A DNA stretch of 64,000 bases. Origin: CAWJLS01 sp963843755 (GTDB lineage Bacteria; Acidobacteriota; Thermoanaerobaculia; Multivoradales; DATKCC01). Below the pieces are notes generated by a model. The model searched no databases. It saw only the letters and a list, made by a program, of their open reading frames with translations, and was not told the origin of the DNA. The position numbers and the translations under genes are program-made. Location: the NCBI GenBank assembly GCA_963843755.1, contig CAWJLS010000011.1, positions 124,001-188,000 on the forward strand, in the 5' to 3' direction. The first letter of the stretch is position 1; each line of letters opens with the position of its first letter. This document shows positions 24,452-33,478 of this stretch, one piece after another.

Positions 24452-24910
24452 GTGATGCCCACCCGGCCGATCTCAGACCGCTCCGCCGGGCCAGCGCCCG
24501 GCGAGCCCGCCGGCTCCGCCGCCCCTCCCTCGACCCGATCCGGCGCCCGATCCGGCGCCCTGTCGAGTCGCCGTTCGGGGCAGGAGGGTGGGCGCCGCCC
24601 TGGGCTGCGCCGCCGCAAGCTCCTCACCATCGCCCTCGTCCTCGGCGCCCTCCTCGTCCTCGACCTCACCCGGCCGCCCCGCGAACAGCTTTCCGCCCGC
24701 ATCCTGCTGTCCGCCATCGACACCTATCAGGCTACCCTCTCGCCGGTGCTCGGCCACGTCGGCGTCCGCTGCCGCTTCCGGCCGTCGTGCAGCCACTACG
24801 CACAAGGCGCGATCAAGAAGGACGGTGCGCTGGTCGGATCGCTGCGCGCCGCCTGGCGCGTCGCCCGCTGCGGCCCGTGGACGCCGGTAGGCACCTGGGA
24901 CCCACCCTGA
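24452..24910 (+). CDS. yidD: Membrane protein insertion efficiency factor YidD
   Basis: The last 80 residues hold the YidD core: ILLSAIDTYQATLSPVLG, CRFRPSCSHYAQGAIKKDG and WRVARCGPW. Here the core is preceded by an unusual Pro/Arg/Ser-rich head of about 50 residues and a hydrophobic helix (LLTIALVLGALLVLDL). YidD assists YidC insertion and normally lies next to yidC; here it is about 23 kb away. The start is GTG at 24452 or the adjacent ATG at 24455. Confidence 0.93.
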   Translation: MMPTRPISDRSAGPAPGEPAGSAAPPSTRSGARSGALSSRRSGQEGGRRPGLRRRKLLTIALVLGALLVLDLTRPPREQLSARILLSAIDTYQATLSPVLGHVGVRCRFRPSCSHYAQGAIKKDGALVGSLRAAWRVARCGPWTPVGTWDPP

Positions 24911-24984
24911 CCGACGGCGGATCTGCGTGCCGTCCATGCTAAGGTTCCTCCAACCGGTAACATCGGAACCCGAGGACCAGGGCC

Positions 24985-27273
24985 TTGTTATCCAGCCGGG
25001 CCGCAAGAATCACCGTCGCCACCGCGCTGACGGTCATCATCGCCGTGCTTTTCGCAATCCAGGCGCGCGAGGCGAAAGTGCGCTCGGACCGGATGGTCGG
25101 CGTGGTGCTCGAGCGGGCCGACGACGGTGTGCGGGTCGCCGAGATCGTCGCCGATCTCCCCGCAGCCCGTGCGGGCATCCGAGAAGACGACGAGATCCTC
25201 TCGGTCGACGGTCACCCGCTCGACAAGCTGATCGACTACGACATCGCGGCCGAGTCGTTCCAGCGCGGCAGGCCGATCTCGTTCGTCCTCCGCCGGGGCG
25301 CCGACACGATCACCCTCTCCGTCGAGCCGGGCGTCGCCTTTCCGCTGCTCCAGTTCACCCTCGACACCCTCGCCCTGTTCGGCTACCTGGGGCTGGCGCT
25401 CCTGGCGCTGTTCCAGGGACCGGGTGACGTCCGTGCGCGGGTCCTGTTCCTGTTCGCCGCGGCGGTCAGCATCGAGCTCGCCCTGCCCTACGAGTCGATC
25501 GGCAACCCGGGGCTGGTCCTGGTGGCGCTGTCGGCCTACTACCTGCTCACCGGTGCCGAGATGTCCCTGGAGCTCCACCTGGCATCGGTCATCCCGCGGC
25601 GTTACGGCTGGGTCGAGCGCCGGCCGTGGCTGATCCCGCTCTACTACGTCATCGGCCTCGGCGGCGGCCTCCTCTGCTGCCTGACCTACCTGATCGAGGA
25701 CGGCTTCGGCCACGACCTGTTCCCGTGGACCTCGCTCCAGTCGGACGCCGCGCTGGTCAACTTCGGCCTGCCGCTGTGGGCGGTCGCGGTGCCGCTGATC
25801 CTGGCGCTCCAGGTGGCGCGGGCCGAGGAGCCCCAGGGGCGCCACCAGGCCGGGCTGGTGCTCGCCGGCGTCACCCCGTGGGCGGTCTACGTCCTGCTGC
25901 TCACCGCTTTCACCATCCAGGGCCGCCAGGTCCCGGGGGCGTTCCTGACGGTGGAGACGCTCACCCTCCTCGCCTACCCGCTGGCTGTGTTCATCGCGAT
26001 CTACCGCTACCAGCTCCTCGACATCGAGGTGGTGGTTCGCCGGGGGCTGCTCTACACCGGGGTGACCGGCGCGCTGGTCCTCTTCTTCTACGCCGCCCTC
26101 GGCGCGGGCAGCGCCTTCTTCTCGAACCTGGTGGCCCACGGCCGCTCGGTCTGGTTCATCTCGGCGGTGACCCTGGTCCTCGGCCTGCTGTTCTCGCCGC
26201 TTCGCCGATCGCTCCAGCGCCTGATCGACCACCGCTTCTTCCCGGAGCGCCACGCGTTCCGGGAGCGGCTGGTGTCGCTGGCCGGTGAGCTGCCGGGGCT
26301 GGTCAAGCTGCCGCTCATGGGCAGCCACCTGGTCGAGCGGCTGGAGACGACGTTCGCCGTGTCGTCGGCGACCCTGCTCTTGGCCGATGCGGAGAGCCGG
26401 CTGCTCTCGCCCTTGGCCACGACCCTGAAGGAGCCGGACCTGCTGAGCGGGTTGCTGGTCGAGCGCGACGATCCGGCGGTCGAGGTGCTCCACCAGGTCG
26501 GCCGGCCGGTGACCGTGCGCCAGCTCGAGGAGGTGCGCGACGGCGCGGAGTCGAGCCATCTCATCGCCGTGCTGCCGGTGCTCGACGCCGCGGTGGTCGC
26601 GCCGCTGCTGGTGCGCTCGGAGCTCATCGGCCTCCTGGTCCTCGGCGCCAAGGAGAACACCGAGCGGTTCCCGTCCGAGGAGCTGGAGCTGCTCAACCTG
26701 CTGACCCACCACGTGGCGACGGTCTTCCAGAACGCCCGGCTGTTCGAGTCCGCCACCTACGAGAGCCTGACCGGGCTGCTCCGGCGCGAGGCGATCCTGG
26801 AGGCGCTGGACAAGGAGCTCGACCGGGCACGGCGCTACGACCGGCCGCTGACCGTGGGGATGGCGGACCTCGACCACTTCAAGGAGGTCAACGACCGCTA
26901 CGGCCACCTGGCGGGCGACGGCCTGCTCAAGCGGGTGGCCCAGGTGCTCACCTCCGGTCTCCGCTCGTCCGACGCGGTCGGGCGCTACGGCGGCGAGGAG
27001 TTCCTGCTGGTGCTGCCGGAGACCGAGCTCGCCGGCGCCCGGGTCGTGGCCGACAAGCTGCGCCGGCTGGTCGAGGAGGTGCGCACGCCGATGGAGGACG
27101 GCGAGGAGGCGACGGTCACGATCTCCATCGGCCTGGCGAGCCTCGACTCCGGCGCCCTGCCGGGCGAGCCGACGGCCCGCGACCTCATCCGTCTCGCCGA
27201 CCAGGCGCTCTACCGGGCGAAAGAAGACGGGCGCAACCGCATCCATCCGCCGCTGATCAGCCGGGTCTGCTGA
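24985..27273 (+). CDS. PDZ-7TM-GAF diguanylate cyclase
   Basis: This 762-residue protein has an N-terminal hydrophobic anchor, a PDZ domain (about 35-115, with VRVAEIVADLPAARAGIREDDEILSVDG in two halves), about seven membrane helices (about 115-395) and a GAF-like domain (about 430-590). The C-terminal GGDEF domain has active-site motif GGEEF near residue 670 and an I-site RSSD five residues earlier, so product inhibition is expected. It should make c-di-GMP from GTP. The start is a TTG with GAGGACC upstream. A PDZ sensor fused to a cyclase is uncommon. Confidence 0.9.
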   Translation: MLSSRAARITVATALTVIIAVLFAIQAREAKVRSDRMVGVVLERADDGVRVAEIVADLPAARAGIREDDEILSVDGHPLDKLIDYDIAAESFQRGRPISFVLRRGADTITLSVEPGVAFPLLQFTLDTLALFGYLGLALLALFQGPGDVRARVLFLFAAAVSIELALPYESIGNPGLVLVALSAYYLLTGAEMSLELHLASVIPRRYGWVERRPWLIPLYYVIGLGGGLLCCLTYLIEDGFGHDLFPWTSLQSDAALVNFGLPLWAVAVPLILALQVARAEEPQGRHQAGLVLAGVTPWAVYVLLLTAFTIQGRQVPGAFLTVETLTLLAYPLAVFIAIYRYQLLDIEVVVRRGLLYTGVTGALVLFFYAALGAGSAFFSNLVAHGRSVWFISAVTLVLGLLFSPLRRSLQRLIDHRFFPERHAFRERLVSLAGELPGLVKLPLMGSHLVERLETTFAVSSATLLLADAESRLLSPLATTLKEPDLLSGLLVERDDPAVEVLHQVGRPVTVRQLEEVRDGAESSHLIAVLPVLDAAVVAPLLVRSELIGLLVLGAKENTERFPSEELELLNLLTHHVATVFQNARLFESATYESLTGLLRREAILEALDKELDRARRYDRPLTVGMADLDHFKEVNDRYGHLAGDGLLKRVAQVLTSGLRSSDAVGRYGGEEFLLVLPETELAGARVVADKLRRLVEEVRTPMEDGEEATVTISIGLASLDSGALPGEPTARDLIRLADQALYRAKEDGRNRIHPPLISRVC

Positions 27274-27301
27274 CGCGGCGGGCCGCTTCCATCTCCCTCC
27301 T

Positions 27302-28018
27302 CTACCAGGCGAAGATCAGGCCGGCCGACGCCTCGCCCTGGAATAGCGTGCTGCCGTCGTCGCCGTAGCGATAGCGGTCGCGGTCGCGATGGTTGCCGTC
27401 GTCGACATCGGTCCAGAAGCCGCGCCCTTCCAGCCGCACGCCGAAGTGCTCGGCGAAGAACACCTTGACACCGCCGCCGAGCCCGATCGACACGCGGGTC
27501 TCGTCATCGGCGCCGGGGAAGCTCGGGTCGAACAGGGTGCCGCCGATGCTGCCGACGACGAACGGACGGGCCTGGCCCAGGTGCCACTGGTAGAGCGCTC
27601 CGACGTGGCCGTAGGTCACGTCGATGTCGCCCAGGCTGAACGACGGCTCGAACAGGCCCTCGTCGAACTGCGCCTGGGTCTGCTGGCGCGAGACCAGGAG
27701 CTCGATGCTGAAGCCGCCGGCGACCGGCACGTCGAGGGTCACGCCGTAGGCCTCGCTCTCGTCGATGTCGGTCGAGTCGTAGCGGTCGTGGTAGTCGTCG
27801 TTGCTCCGGACCTCGCCGCCGAAGCGGTAGGCGACGTACGGGGTGAGCTCGAACTGACCGCCGGTCCGGGCGGTCCCGTACCCGGACGGGTTTCCGGACT
27901 GGGCGAGCGAAGGCGAGGCGACGAGCAGACTGACGAGGAGGGCGGCGCCGAGCGCCGGAACGAGCAGGGTGCCGCGGAGCGTACGGGCCGATCTGGACGA
28001 TCTGGACGATCTGGACAT
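27302..28018 (-). CDS. Outer-membrane beta-barrel protein
   Basis: This 238-residue protein has a signal peptide (LLVPALGAALLVSLLVASPSLAQ) and alternating beta strands through to a terminal aromatic residue (SAGLIFAW), as in OmpA/porin-like 8-strand barrels. Asp/Tyr/His-rich loops (SNDDYHDRYDSTDID, DDGNHRDRDRYRYGDD) would face outward. The ligand is unknown. The N-terminus contains three exact copies of SRS encoded by a 9-bp tandem repeat. It is convergent with the cyclase gene after 28 bp. Confidence 0.82.
   Translation of the reverse strand: MSRSSRSSRSARTLRGTLLVPALGAALLVSLLVASPSLAQSGNPSGYGTARTGGQFELTPYVAYRFGGEVRSNDDYHDRYDSTDIDESEAYGVTLDVPVAGGFSIELLVSRQQTQAQFDEGLFEPSFSLGDIDVTYGHVGALYQWHLGQARPFVVGSIGGTLFDPSFPGADDETRVSIGLGGGVKVFFAEHFGVRLEGRGFWTDVDDGNHRDRDRYRYGDDGSTLFQGEASAGLIFAW
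27990..28016 (-). repeat. 9-bp tandem repeat in the barrel signal sequence
   Basis: GATCTGGAC is repeated three times exactly, encoding Ser-Arg-Ser units right after the start Met. Units of nine bases keep the frame, so copy-number change would only lengthen the basic n-region of the signal peptide. Confidence 0.85.
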
Positions 28019-28082
28019 GGTGGGTCTCCTCCCGGAGTGCGCACACGGATGCTAGCATCGGCGTCCTGTCGAGAGCGCCCCG

Positions 28083-28457
28083 ATGAGTGAATCCCACCCC
28101 GGCGAGCAGTCCCCCCGCCCCACCGAGCTCCGCCGCCTCCCCGAGGAGGGCCGGCTCCGCATCACCTGGACCGACGGTCACGTGGGCGAGTACGACTACG
28201 ACTACCTGCGCGGCTACTGCCCCTGCGCCTCGTGCCAGGGGCACACCAACGAGGCGATCCACTTCATCCCGCCGGCGTCGCCGATGCGCTCGGTGGAGAT
28301 CCAGCCGGTCGGCAACTACGCGGTCTCGTTCCTCTGGTCGGACGGCCACGGCACGGGCATCTACCGCTTCGAGTTCCTGCGCCGGCTCTGCCCCTGCCCT
28401 GCCTGCGCAGGCGATCCGGAGCTGACCCCGTCGATCCCACGCGGGGATCTGTATTAG
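28083..28457 (+). CDS. DUF971-domain protein
   Basis: This 124-residue protein has the DUF971 (gamma-butyrobetaine hydroxylase-like N-terminal) fold: ITWTDGHVGEYDYDYLRGYCPCASCQGH (in parts) and VSFLWSDGHGTGIYRFEFLR. The zinc-binding Cys pair CPCASC recurs as CPCPAC near the end. Free-standing DUF971 proteins are widespread; some sit near Fe-S or molybdenum cofactor genes, and mobA is its convergent neighbour. A TAGCAT box at 28053-28058 may be its -10. Confidence 0.88.
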   Translation: MSESHPGEQSPRPTELRRLPEEGRLRITWTDGHVGEYDYDYLRGYCPCASCQGHTNEAIHFIPPASPMRSVEIQPVGNYAVSFLWSDGHGTGIYRFEFLRRLCPCPACAGDPELTPSIPRGDLY

Positions 28458-28573
28458 CCGGATCACCCCCCAACCCCTCATTCCCCTTCCCACCCCAGGC
28501 GGGAAGGGGACAGTTGTCCGGATCACCCCCCAACCCCTCATTCCCCTTCCCACCCTCAAGGTGGGAAGGGGAC
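28458..28573 (-). repeat. Dispersed convergent-spacer repeat, copies 2 and 3 in tandem
   Basis: Two copies with a 60-bp period (28458-28511 and 28518-28573) lie between the convergent DUF971 and mobA genes. Each, read on the minus strand, is a hairpin (arms TCCCCTTCCCACC and GGTGGGAAGGGGA in the second copy) followed by a conserved tail GAGGGGTTGGGGGGTGATCC. The tail also occurs at 12.2 and 53.2 kb. Confidence 0.85.
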
Positions 28574-28633
28574 GCCCCCGCCCGGAGTCTCTTTGGTCTG
28601 AGGTGGTCGTTCTACGGAGACGAAGTCGAGTTC

Positions 28634-29278
28634 CTAGGAAGCCGGGGGGGCGTCCTCGTCGAGGGTGGCCAGGTCTTCGGGGCGGTTGAGGTTGGCGAGC
28701 ATCCGCTCCGGGTCGCCGTGACGGGCGAGGGCGGCGCCGTCGATCGTCTCGACCCGGAGGTCGTCGCGCTCGAGCAGGCCGCGCGGCGCGTACTGTCCGG
28801 CCCGGACCAAGTCGTCGAGCGCCTCCAGGGCCCGGGGTCCGTAGAGCGCGACCAGCGGCTCGATGCCTCGTGCGGCGCGGACGAGGACCCAGTCGGCGCC
28901 GGTCGCGTCGCCGCGCGCGACGATCTCCGCCAGCAGTGACGCCGGGACCGCGGGCAGGTCGCAGGCGAGCACCAGCAGGGCGCGCCCGGGCGCGGCCCGT
29001 GCGGCACCCAGGAGGCCCGCGGCCGGCCCGCGCCCGGGGCCGTCCTCGACCGAGTGGGCGCGGCCGAGCACGCCGCGTCCGCGATCGGCGACCAGCACCT
29101 CGGAGCAGACCGCCCGGAGCCGCCCGAGGGCGCGCTCGGCGAGCGAGATCCCGCCCCACTGGAGGGTCGCCTTGTCGGCGCCCATGCGGGAGGAGTCGCC
29201 ACCGGCCAGGACGACCCCCACCGGCCGGCCCGGCGCGCCGGACCGCGTGCTAGCATCGTCAGCCCCACGTTCATTCAT
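28634..29278 (-). CDS. mobA: Molybdenum cofactor guanylyltransferase MobA
   Basis: This 214-residue protein has the nucleotidyltransferase N-terminus VGVVLAGGDSSRMGADKATLQW, a VEDGPGRGPAAGLLGA segment and LLVLACDLPAVPASLL with the metal-binding Asp. It attaches GMP to molybdopterin to form the guanine dinucleotide cofactor. The ATG at 29278 (MNERGADD) was preferred to one six codons upstream. moaA, another molybdenum cofactor gene, occurs at 53.2 kb. Confidence 0.9.
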   Translation of the reverse strand: MNERGADDASTRSGAPGRPVGVVLAGGDSSRMGADKATLQWGGISLAERALGRLRAVCSEVLVADRGRGVLGRAHSVEDGPGRGPAAGLLGAARAAPGRALLVLACDLPAVPASLLAEIVARGDATGADWVLVRAARGIEPLVALYGPRALEALDDLVRAGQYAPRGLLERDDLRVETIDGAALARHGDPERMLANLNRPEDLATLDEDAPPAS

Positions 29279-29307
29279 CGAACACCATTCCACCACCGGA
29301 GGATCCC

Positions 29308-29901
29308 ATGCAGCTCGCCCTCGCAGTCTTCACTCTCGGACTGTTCGCTCTCACCGTCCCCGCGTCCGGCGCCGACAAGGCTGCCGGCGATGCCCCGCGT
29401 GTGTCCCTGGAGACGTCCAAGGGCACGATCGTCGTCGAGCTCTACCCCGACAAGACCCCCAAGACGGTCGAGAACTTCCTCACCTACGTCCGCGACGGGT
29501 TCTACGACGGGACGATCTTCCACCGGGTGATCAAGGGATTCATGATCCAGGGCGGCGGCTTCACCGCCGACATGAACCAGAAGCCGACCCGTGCGCCGAT
29601 CGTAAACGAGGCCAAGGAGGGCCTGTCGAACGAGCGCGGCACGATCTCGATGGCGCGGACCAACGATCCGAACAGCGCCACTGCCCAGTTCTTCATCAAC
29701 ACGGAGAACAACGGCGCCCGTGGCCTCGACTATCAGGGCGCCAGCAACGCGGGCTACGCCGCGTTCGGCCGCGTGGTCGAAGGGATGGACGTGGTGGATG
29801 CGATCGCCGGGGTCGCGACGACTCGCAAAGGGATGCACGCGGACGTCCCGGCCGAGCCGGTGGTGATCGAGCACGCGCGGGTGGTGGGCGAGGGCTCCTG
29901 A
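29308..29901 (+). CDS. Exported cyclophilin-type peptidyl-prolyl isomerase
   Basis: This 197-residue protein has a signal peptide (LALAVFTLGLFALTVPASGA) and a complete cyclophilin domain: VELYPDKTPKTVENFL, the catalytic Arg segment IFHRVIKGFMIQGG, and TAQFFINTENN. It accelerates prolyl isomerisation during folding of periplasmic proteins. It is divergent from mobA by only 29 bp. It is convergent with cspA after 48 bp. Confidence 0.94.
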   Translation: MQLALAVFTLGLFALTVPASGADKAAGDAPRVSLETSKGTIVVELYPDKTPKTVENFLTYVRDGFYDGTIFHRVIKGFMIQGGGFTADMNQKPTRAPIVNEAKEGLSNERGTISMARTNDPNSATAQFFINTENNGARGLDYQGASNAGYAAFGRVVEGMDVVDAIAGVATTRKGMHADVPAEPVVIEHARVVGEGS

Positions 29902-29949
29902 ACGAGAACGCCCCGTCGGCCGTGGTGCCGGCGGAGCGACCTTCCCGAC

Positions 29950-30156
29950 CTACCCGCGGGTGACGTTGCGGGCCTGGAGACCCTTCGGGCCCTCGGCCGC
30001 CTCGAACGCCACCTGCTCACCCTGGGCCAGGGTGCGGAAGCCGTCCATCTGGATGGCGGTGTGATGGACGAAGACATCGGCGCCGCCCGTGTCCGGCTCG
30101 ATGAAGCCGTAGCCCTTGGCGTTGTTGAACCACTTCACGGTCCCACGCTGCATCAT
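29950..30156 (-). CDS. Cold-shock-domain protein
   Basis: This 68-residue CSD protein has GTVKWFNNAKGYGFIE (RNP1) and VFVHHTAIQ (RNP2) and ends GLQARNVTRG. It is an RNA chaperone of the CspA family. GGAGTCAGCTCCC precedes the start. The upstream 430 bp are non-coding and could hold a long 5' leader as in other csp genes. Confidence 0.94.
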   Translation of the reverse strand: MMQRGTVKWFNNAKGYGFIEPDTGGADVFVHHTAIQMDGFRTLAQGEQVAFEAAEGPKGLQARNVTRG

Positions 30157-30589
30157 GGGAGCTGACTCCTTTCACACGCTCTGGGACTGCTGCCCCACGC
30201 CGCACGCCGAACGCAGGCGCGGACACCCGTTTCGACTCTCCTCTCGATGGGGAGGGCAGCCCCCCCCAAGTCCAGCTCGTCTGGAACGCGGATAGGGAAG
30301 AATTCTCGCACGAACCTTGGTGGCACGCAAGAAGGCGCTCACCCACGAGGGGCCGTCGAAGCTCGACCACGCCGTGGTCGACCCCGACGCGGTGCTCTTC
30401 TGAACCTCGACCGGACGAACAATCGTCGCCTGGCCCACCCGGCCGGGCACCTGGCGGCGAACACGTGGGCCTCGAAGTGGATGCTCTGGGCCCAGGATCT
30501 GCTCCAGACCTTGGCGCCCGAAGTCGTCGGCGCCGGGCACCGTTCTTGCCTTCCCTGCCTGCGTAACTACTGACCGGGAGGGGGAAAAC
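30157..30589. other. Divergent spacer between cspA and the kinase gene
   Basis: This 433-bp region is less GC-rich at its cspA end. I see no trustworthy gene. A 30-codon segment at about 30320-30403 (reading RKKALTHEGPSKLDHAVVDP) looks protein-like but has no start and no recognised relative, so it may be a gene remnant. Confidence 0.4.
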
Positions 30590-33478
30590 GTGGTGTCCGA
30601 GCGCTGGCGCCTGGTAGAAGAGCTGTTCGAAGACGCGGCGGAGCTCGATGAGGCCGAGCGCGCATCGTTCCTCGAGGTGTCCTGCCGAGCGGACGCCACG
30701 CTTCGCAGAGAGGTCGAATCGCTTCTGCGAGCCCACGACCTGTCCACCGGGTTCCTCGACCGCCCGGCGGCCGAGGCCATCGCCCGGGCGCTCGACGAGG
30801 ACGCGGCTGCCGACGCCTGGGCCGGACGGCGGATCGGGCCCTACACGGTGATCCGAGAGCTCGGGCGCGGCGGCATGGGGCGTGTCTTCCTGGCGGCCCG
30901 CAGCGACGAGGAGTACCAGAGCCGCGTGGCCATCAAGGTCTTCGGCCCCGTCTTCGGTGCCCGGGATCTGGAGGCCCGCTTCCGCCGGGAGCGCCAGATC
31001 CTCGCCAACCTCGATCACCCCAATATCGCGAAGCTCCACGACGGCGGCACCCTGCCGGAGGGCTTGCCCTACTTCGTCATGGAGTGGGTCGATGGCGCGC
31101 CCATCGACGAATACTGCGACCGTGAGCGGCTGCCGGTGAACGAGAGGCTGCTGCTCTTCCGGCAAGTCTGCTCGGCGGTCCAGCACGCCCACCAGAATCT
31201 GGTGGTCCACCGGGACCTCAAGCCAGCCAACATCCTTGTGGACGGTGCCGGCATCCCCAAGCTCCTCGACTTCGGCGTCGCCAAGCTCCTCGAGGCCGGA
31301 TCGGAGGCCAAATCGGAGGCCACGCGCACCTGGCTTCATCCGATGACCCTCCGATACGCGAGCCCGGAGCAGGTCCTGGGCCGGCCGGTGACCACCGCCA
31401 CCGACGTCTACTCCCTGGGCGTCATCCTGTACGGCCTTCTGTGTGGGCGGCCGCCCTACGAGGTCCGCGATCTCCCGTTCCCGGAGATCGCCCGCCGCAT
31501 CGAGGAGGTCGAGCCCCCGCGGCCGAGCGCCGTGCTTCGAGAAGCGAGCTCATCCGACGCCCAGGAGATCGCCCGGGCACGGGGCGGCCAACCCGCGTCC
31601 CTGGCGCGGCGGCTCGCCGGGGACCTGGACACCGTAGTGCTCACCGCCCTGCACAAGGACCCCCGGCGGCGCTACCCGTCGACCCACCAGCTCTCCGAGG
31701 ACTTGAAACGCCACCTCGAGTCGCTGCCGGTATCGGCCCGGCGGGATACCTTCGTCTACCGGACCGGCAAGTTCCTGCGCCGCAACCGCATCGCCGCCTC
31801 CCTGGGCATCGGCCTCCTCGCGGCGGTGCTCGTGCTCTCTTCCGTCGCGGTGGCCCAGGCTCGACGCACTGCCCTCGAACGGGACAAGAGCCAGGAGGCC
31901 CTGGGCTTCCTGGTGAGCATCTTCCGGCAGTCCGATCCCGACGAGCCGCATGCGGCCGGGCGCGCCGACGAGCTCAGCGCCCGGGAGATCCTGGACCAGG
32001 GCTCGCGCAGGGTGTCGAAGGAGCTCGCCGCCGAGCCGGAGGTTCAGGCGACCTTGCTGGAGGCCATCGGCCAGGCGTACCTGGGGTTGGGCCTGCCCAC
32101 GGCCGCCCGGCCGCTCCTGGAGCAGGCCGCGGACGCGGCCCGCGCGTCCACCGGGCCCGAGAGCCCCCTCTTCGCCACGGCGCTCAGCGACCTGGGACAG
32201 GCCCACCTGGACGCCGCCGACTACCCCGCCGCCGAGAAGCTCCTGCGCCAGGCACTGACGCTGCGCCGGAGGGCGGTGGGCCCCGTCGCGGTGCCGACCC
32301 TCGAGACGGTTCGCCTGCTGGCTCGGGTTCACCTCCGGCAAGGGCGACTGGGGGAGGCCGATACCCTCCTGAGCGAGACCCTGGAGCAGGCACGCCGACA
32401 GCAGGCCGACCCGCCAGCCATCGCCGATCTCCTCGTGGAGCTGGGCAATCTCCGGCGGGAGCAGGGCGAGGTGAAGAAGGAAGAAGACCTCTACCGGGAG
32501 GCCCTCGACCTGCGCCGCCGCACCCTCGGCTCCAGCGACCCCCGCGTCGCCAACGCCATGGAGAACCTCGGATCGGCCCTCAGCGACCGCGGCGAGTATT
32601 CCGAGGCCGAGGAGCTGTTCCGCCGAGCGCGGGTGATCTGGCAGCCCTCGCTCGAAGAGGACCACCCGCGGATGCTCGAGAACCTCAACAACCTGGGCAT
32701 GGCATACAAGGGTCAGGGCCGGTACGCCGAGGCCGGACCCCTTTTCCAGCGGTTGGTCGCTCTGCGCCGCAGCCTCCGGGGCGAACGCAACCCGCAGTTC
32801 ATCGTGGCCCTCAACAACCTGGCGAGCGTGGAGAGCGACTGTGGCCTGTGGGCCGAGTCCGCTCGCCACTTCCGCGAGGTTCTGAAGGCAATCCAGGCTC
32901 TCTTCGGCGACAAGCATCCCTGGTTCGCCCGAGCCCTCGTCAGCTACGGCCAGGTGAGCTTCTACCTGGGGCGGGTGGACGAGGCCGAGGCATCCGAGAG
33001 CAGGGCCCTGGAGATCCTTCGCGCCCTTCCCGACTCCACTCACGCCGCCACGTCCAGGGCGGTCCTGGCCCTCGGGGAGGTCGCCCTGGCCCGGGGGGAC
33101 CTGCCGAAGGCCGAGAAGCTCATCGGCCAGGTCCTCGAGACTCGCCGCCGTCTCTTTCCCCCGGGCCACGCCTGGATCAGGCAGGCGGAGCTCCAGCTCG
33201 GTGTCGTACGCCTCGACCAGGGTCGCTACGCAGAGGCCGAGCCACTCCTGCTTTCGGGCTACCTGGACGCGGACGGTAAGCCGCTTCTCCACGGCGCTGT
33301 CCGGGTGCACGCCCTTCAGCGGCTGGTCCGTCTCTACCGCGAGTGGGGCAAGCAGGACCAGGCGCGCCGCTACGCCGCCGACCTCGAGCAGGCGCGCTCC
33401 GACCTCCGCGCTCAGGTGGCGTCCTGGGAAGCGGCCGAAAGCTCCCGGAGCAGCCAGGCCCGGGCCACCCTCCAGTAG
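30590..33478 (+). CDS. Membrane Ser/Thr protein kinase with C-terminal TPR domain
   Basis: This 962-residue protein has an N-terminal 80-residue helical segment and then a PknB-type kinase domain (about 84-370). The kinase has glycine loop GRGGMGRV at 92-99, Lys116, catalytic loop HRDLKPANIL and DFGVAKL. One membrane helix follows at about 400-423 (IAASLGIGLLAAVLVLSSVAVAQA). The remaining roughly 530 residues are TPR repeats of the tetratricopeptide_10/12 kind (RRALGSSDPRVANAMENLG-like units). All catalytic residues are present. This design, paired with an ECF sigma factor, is common in Acidobacteriota. The GTG start follows GGGAGGGGG. Confidence 0.95.
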   Translation: MVSERWRLVEELFEDAAELDEAERASFLEVSCRADATLRREVESLLRAHDLSTGFLDRPAAEAIARALDEDAAADAWAGRRIGPYTVIRELGRGGMGRVFLAARSDEEYQSRVAIKVFGPVFGARDLEARFRRERQILANLDHPNIAKLHDGGTLPEGLPYFVMEWVDGAPIDEYCDRERLPVNERLLLFRQVCSAVQHAHQNLVVHRDLKPANILVDGAGIPKLLDFGVAKLLEAGSEAKSEATRTWLHPMTLRYASPEQVLGRPVTTATDVYSLGVILYGLLCGRPPYEVRDLPFPEIARRIEEVEPPRPSAVLREASSSDAQEIARARGGQPASLARRLAGDLDTVVLTALHKDPRRRYPSTHQLSEDLKRHLESLPVSARRDTFVYRTGKFLRRNRIAASLGIGLLAAVLVLSSVAVAQARRTALERDKSQEALGFLVSIFRQSDPDEPHAAGRADELSAREILDQGSRRVSKELAAEPEVQATLLEAIGQAYLGLGLPTAARPLLEQAADAARASTGPESPLFATALSDLGQAHLDAADYPAAEKLLRQALTLRRRAVGPVAVPTLETVRLLARVHLRQGRLGEADTLLSETLEQARRQQADPPAIADLLVELGNLRREQGEVKKEEDLYREALDLRRRTLGSSDPRVANAMENLGSALSDRGEYSEAEELFRRARVIWQPSLEEDHPRMLENLNNLGMAYKGQGRYAEAGPLFQRLVALRRSLRGERNPQFIVALNNLASVESDCGLWAESARHFREVLKAIQALFGDKHPWFARALVSYGQVSFYLGRVDEAEASESRALEILRALPDSTHAATSRAVLALGEVALARGDLPKAEKLIGQVLETRRRLFPPGHAWIRQAELQLGVVRLDQGRYAEAEPLLLSGYLDADGKPLLHGAVRVHALQRLVRLYREWGKQDQARRYAADLEQARSDLRAQVASWEAAESSRSSQARATLQ

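Noticed and set aside
24988..27246. 752-codon frame antisense to the GGDEF protein
   Set aside because: The sense frame has PDZ, GAF and GGEEF motifs; the antisense one is Gln/Arg/His-rich without domains.
28458..28573. CRISPR array
   Set aside because: There are only two tandem units, the unit itself is a hairpin with tail, there are no unique spacers and no cas genes in the window.
30247..30573. 108-codon frame before the kinase gene
   Set aside because: It has no ribosome site and no recognisable fold, and its composition shifts midway; at most a remnant.
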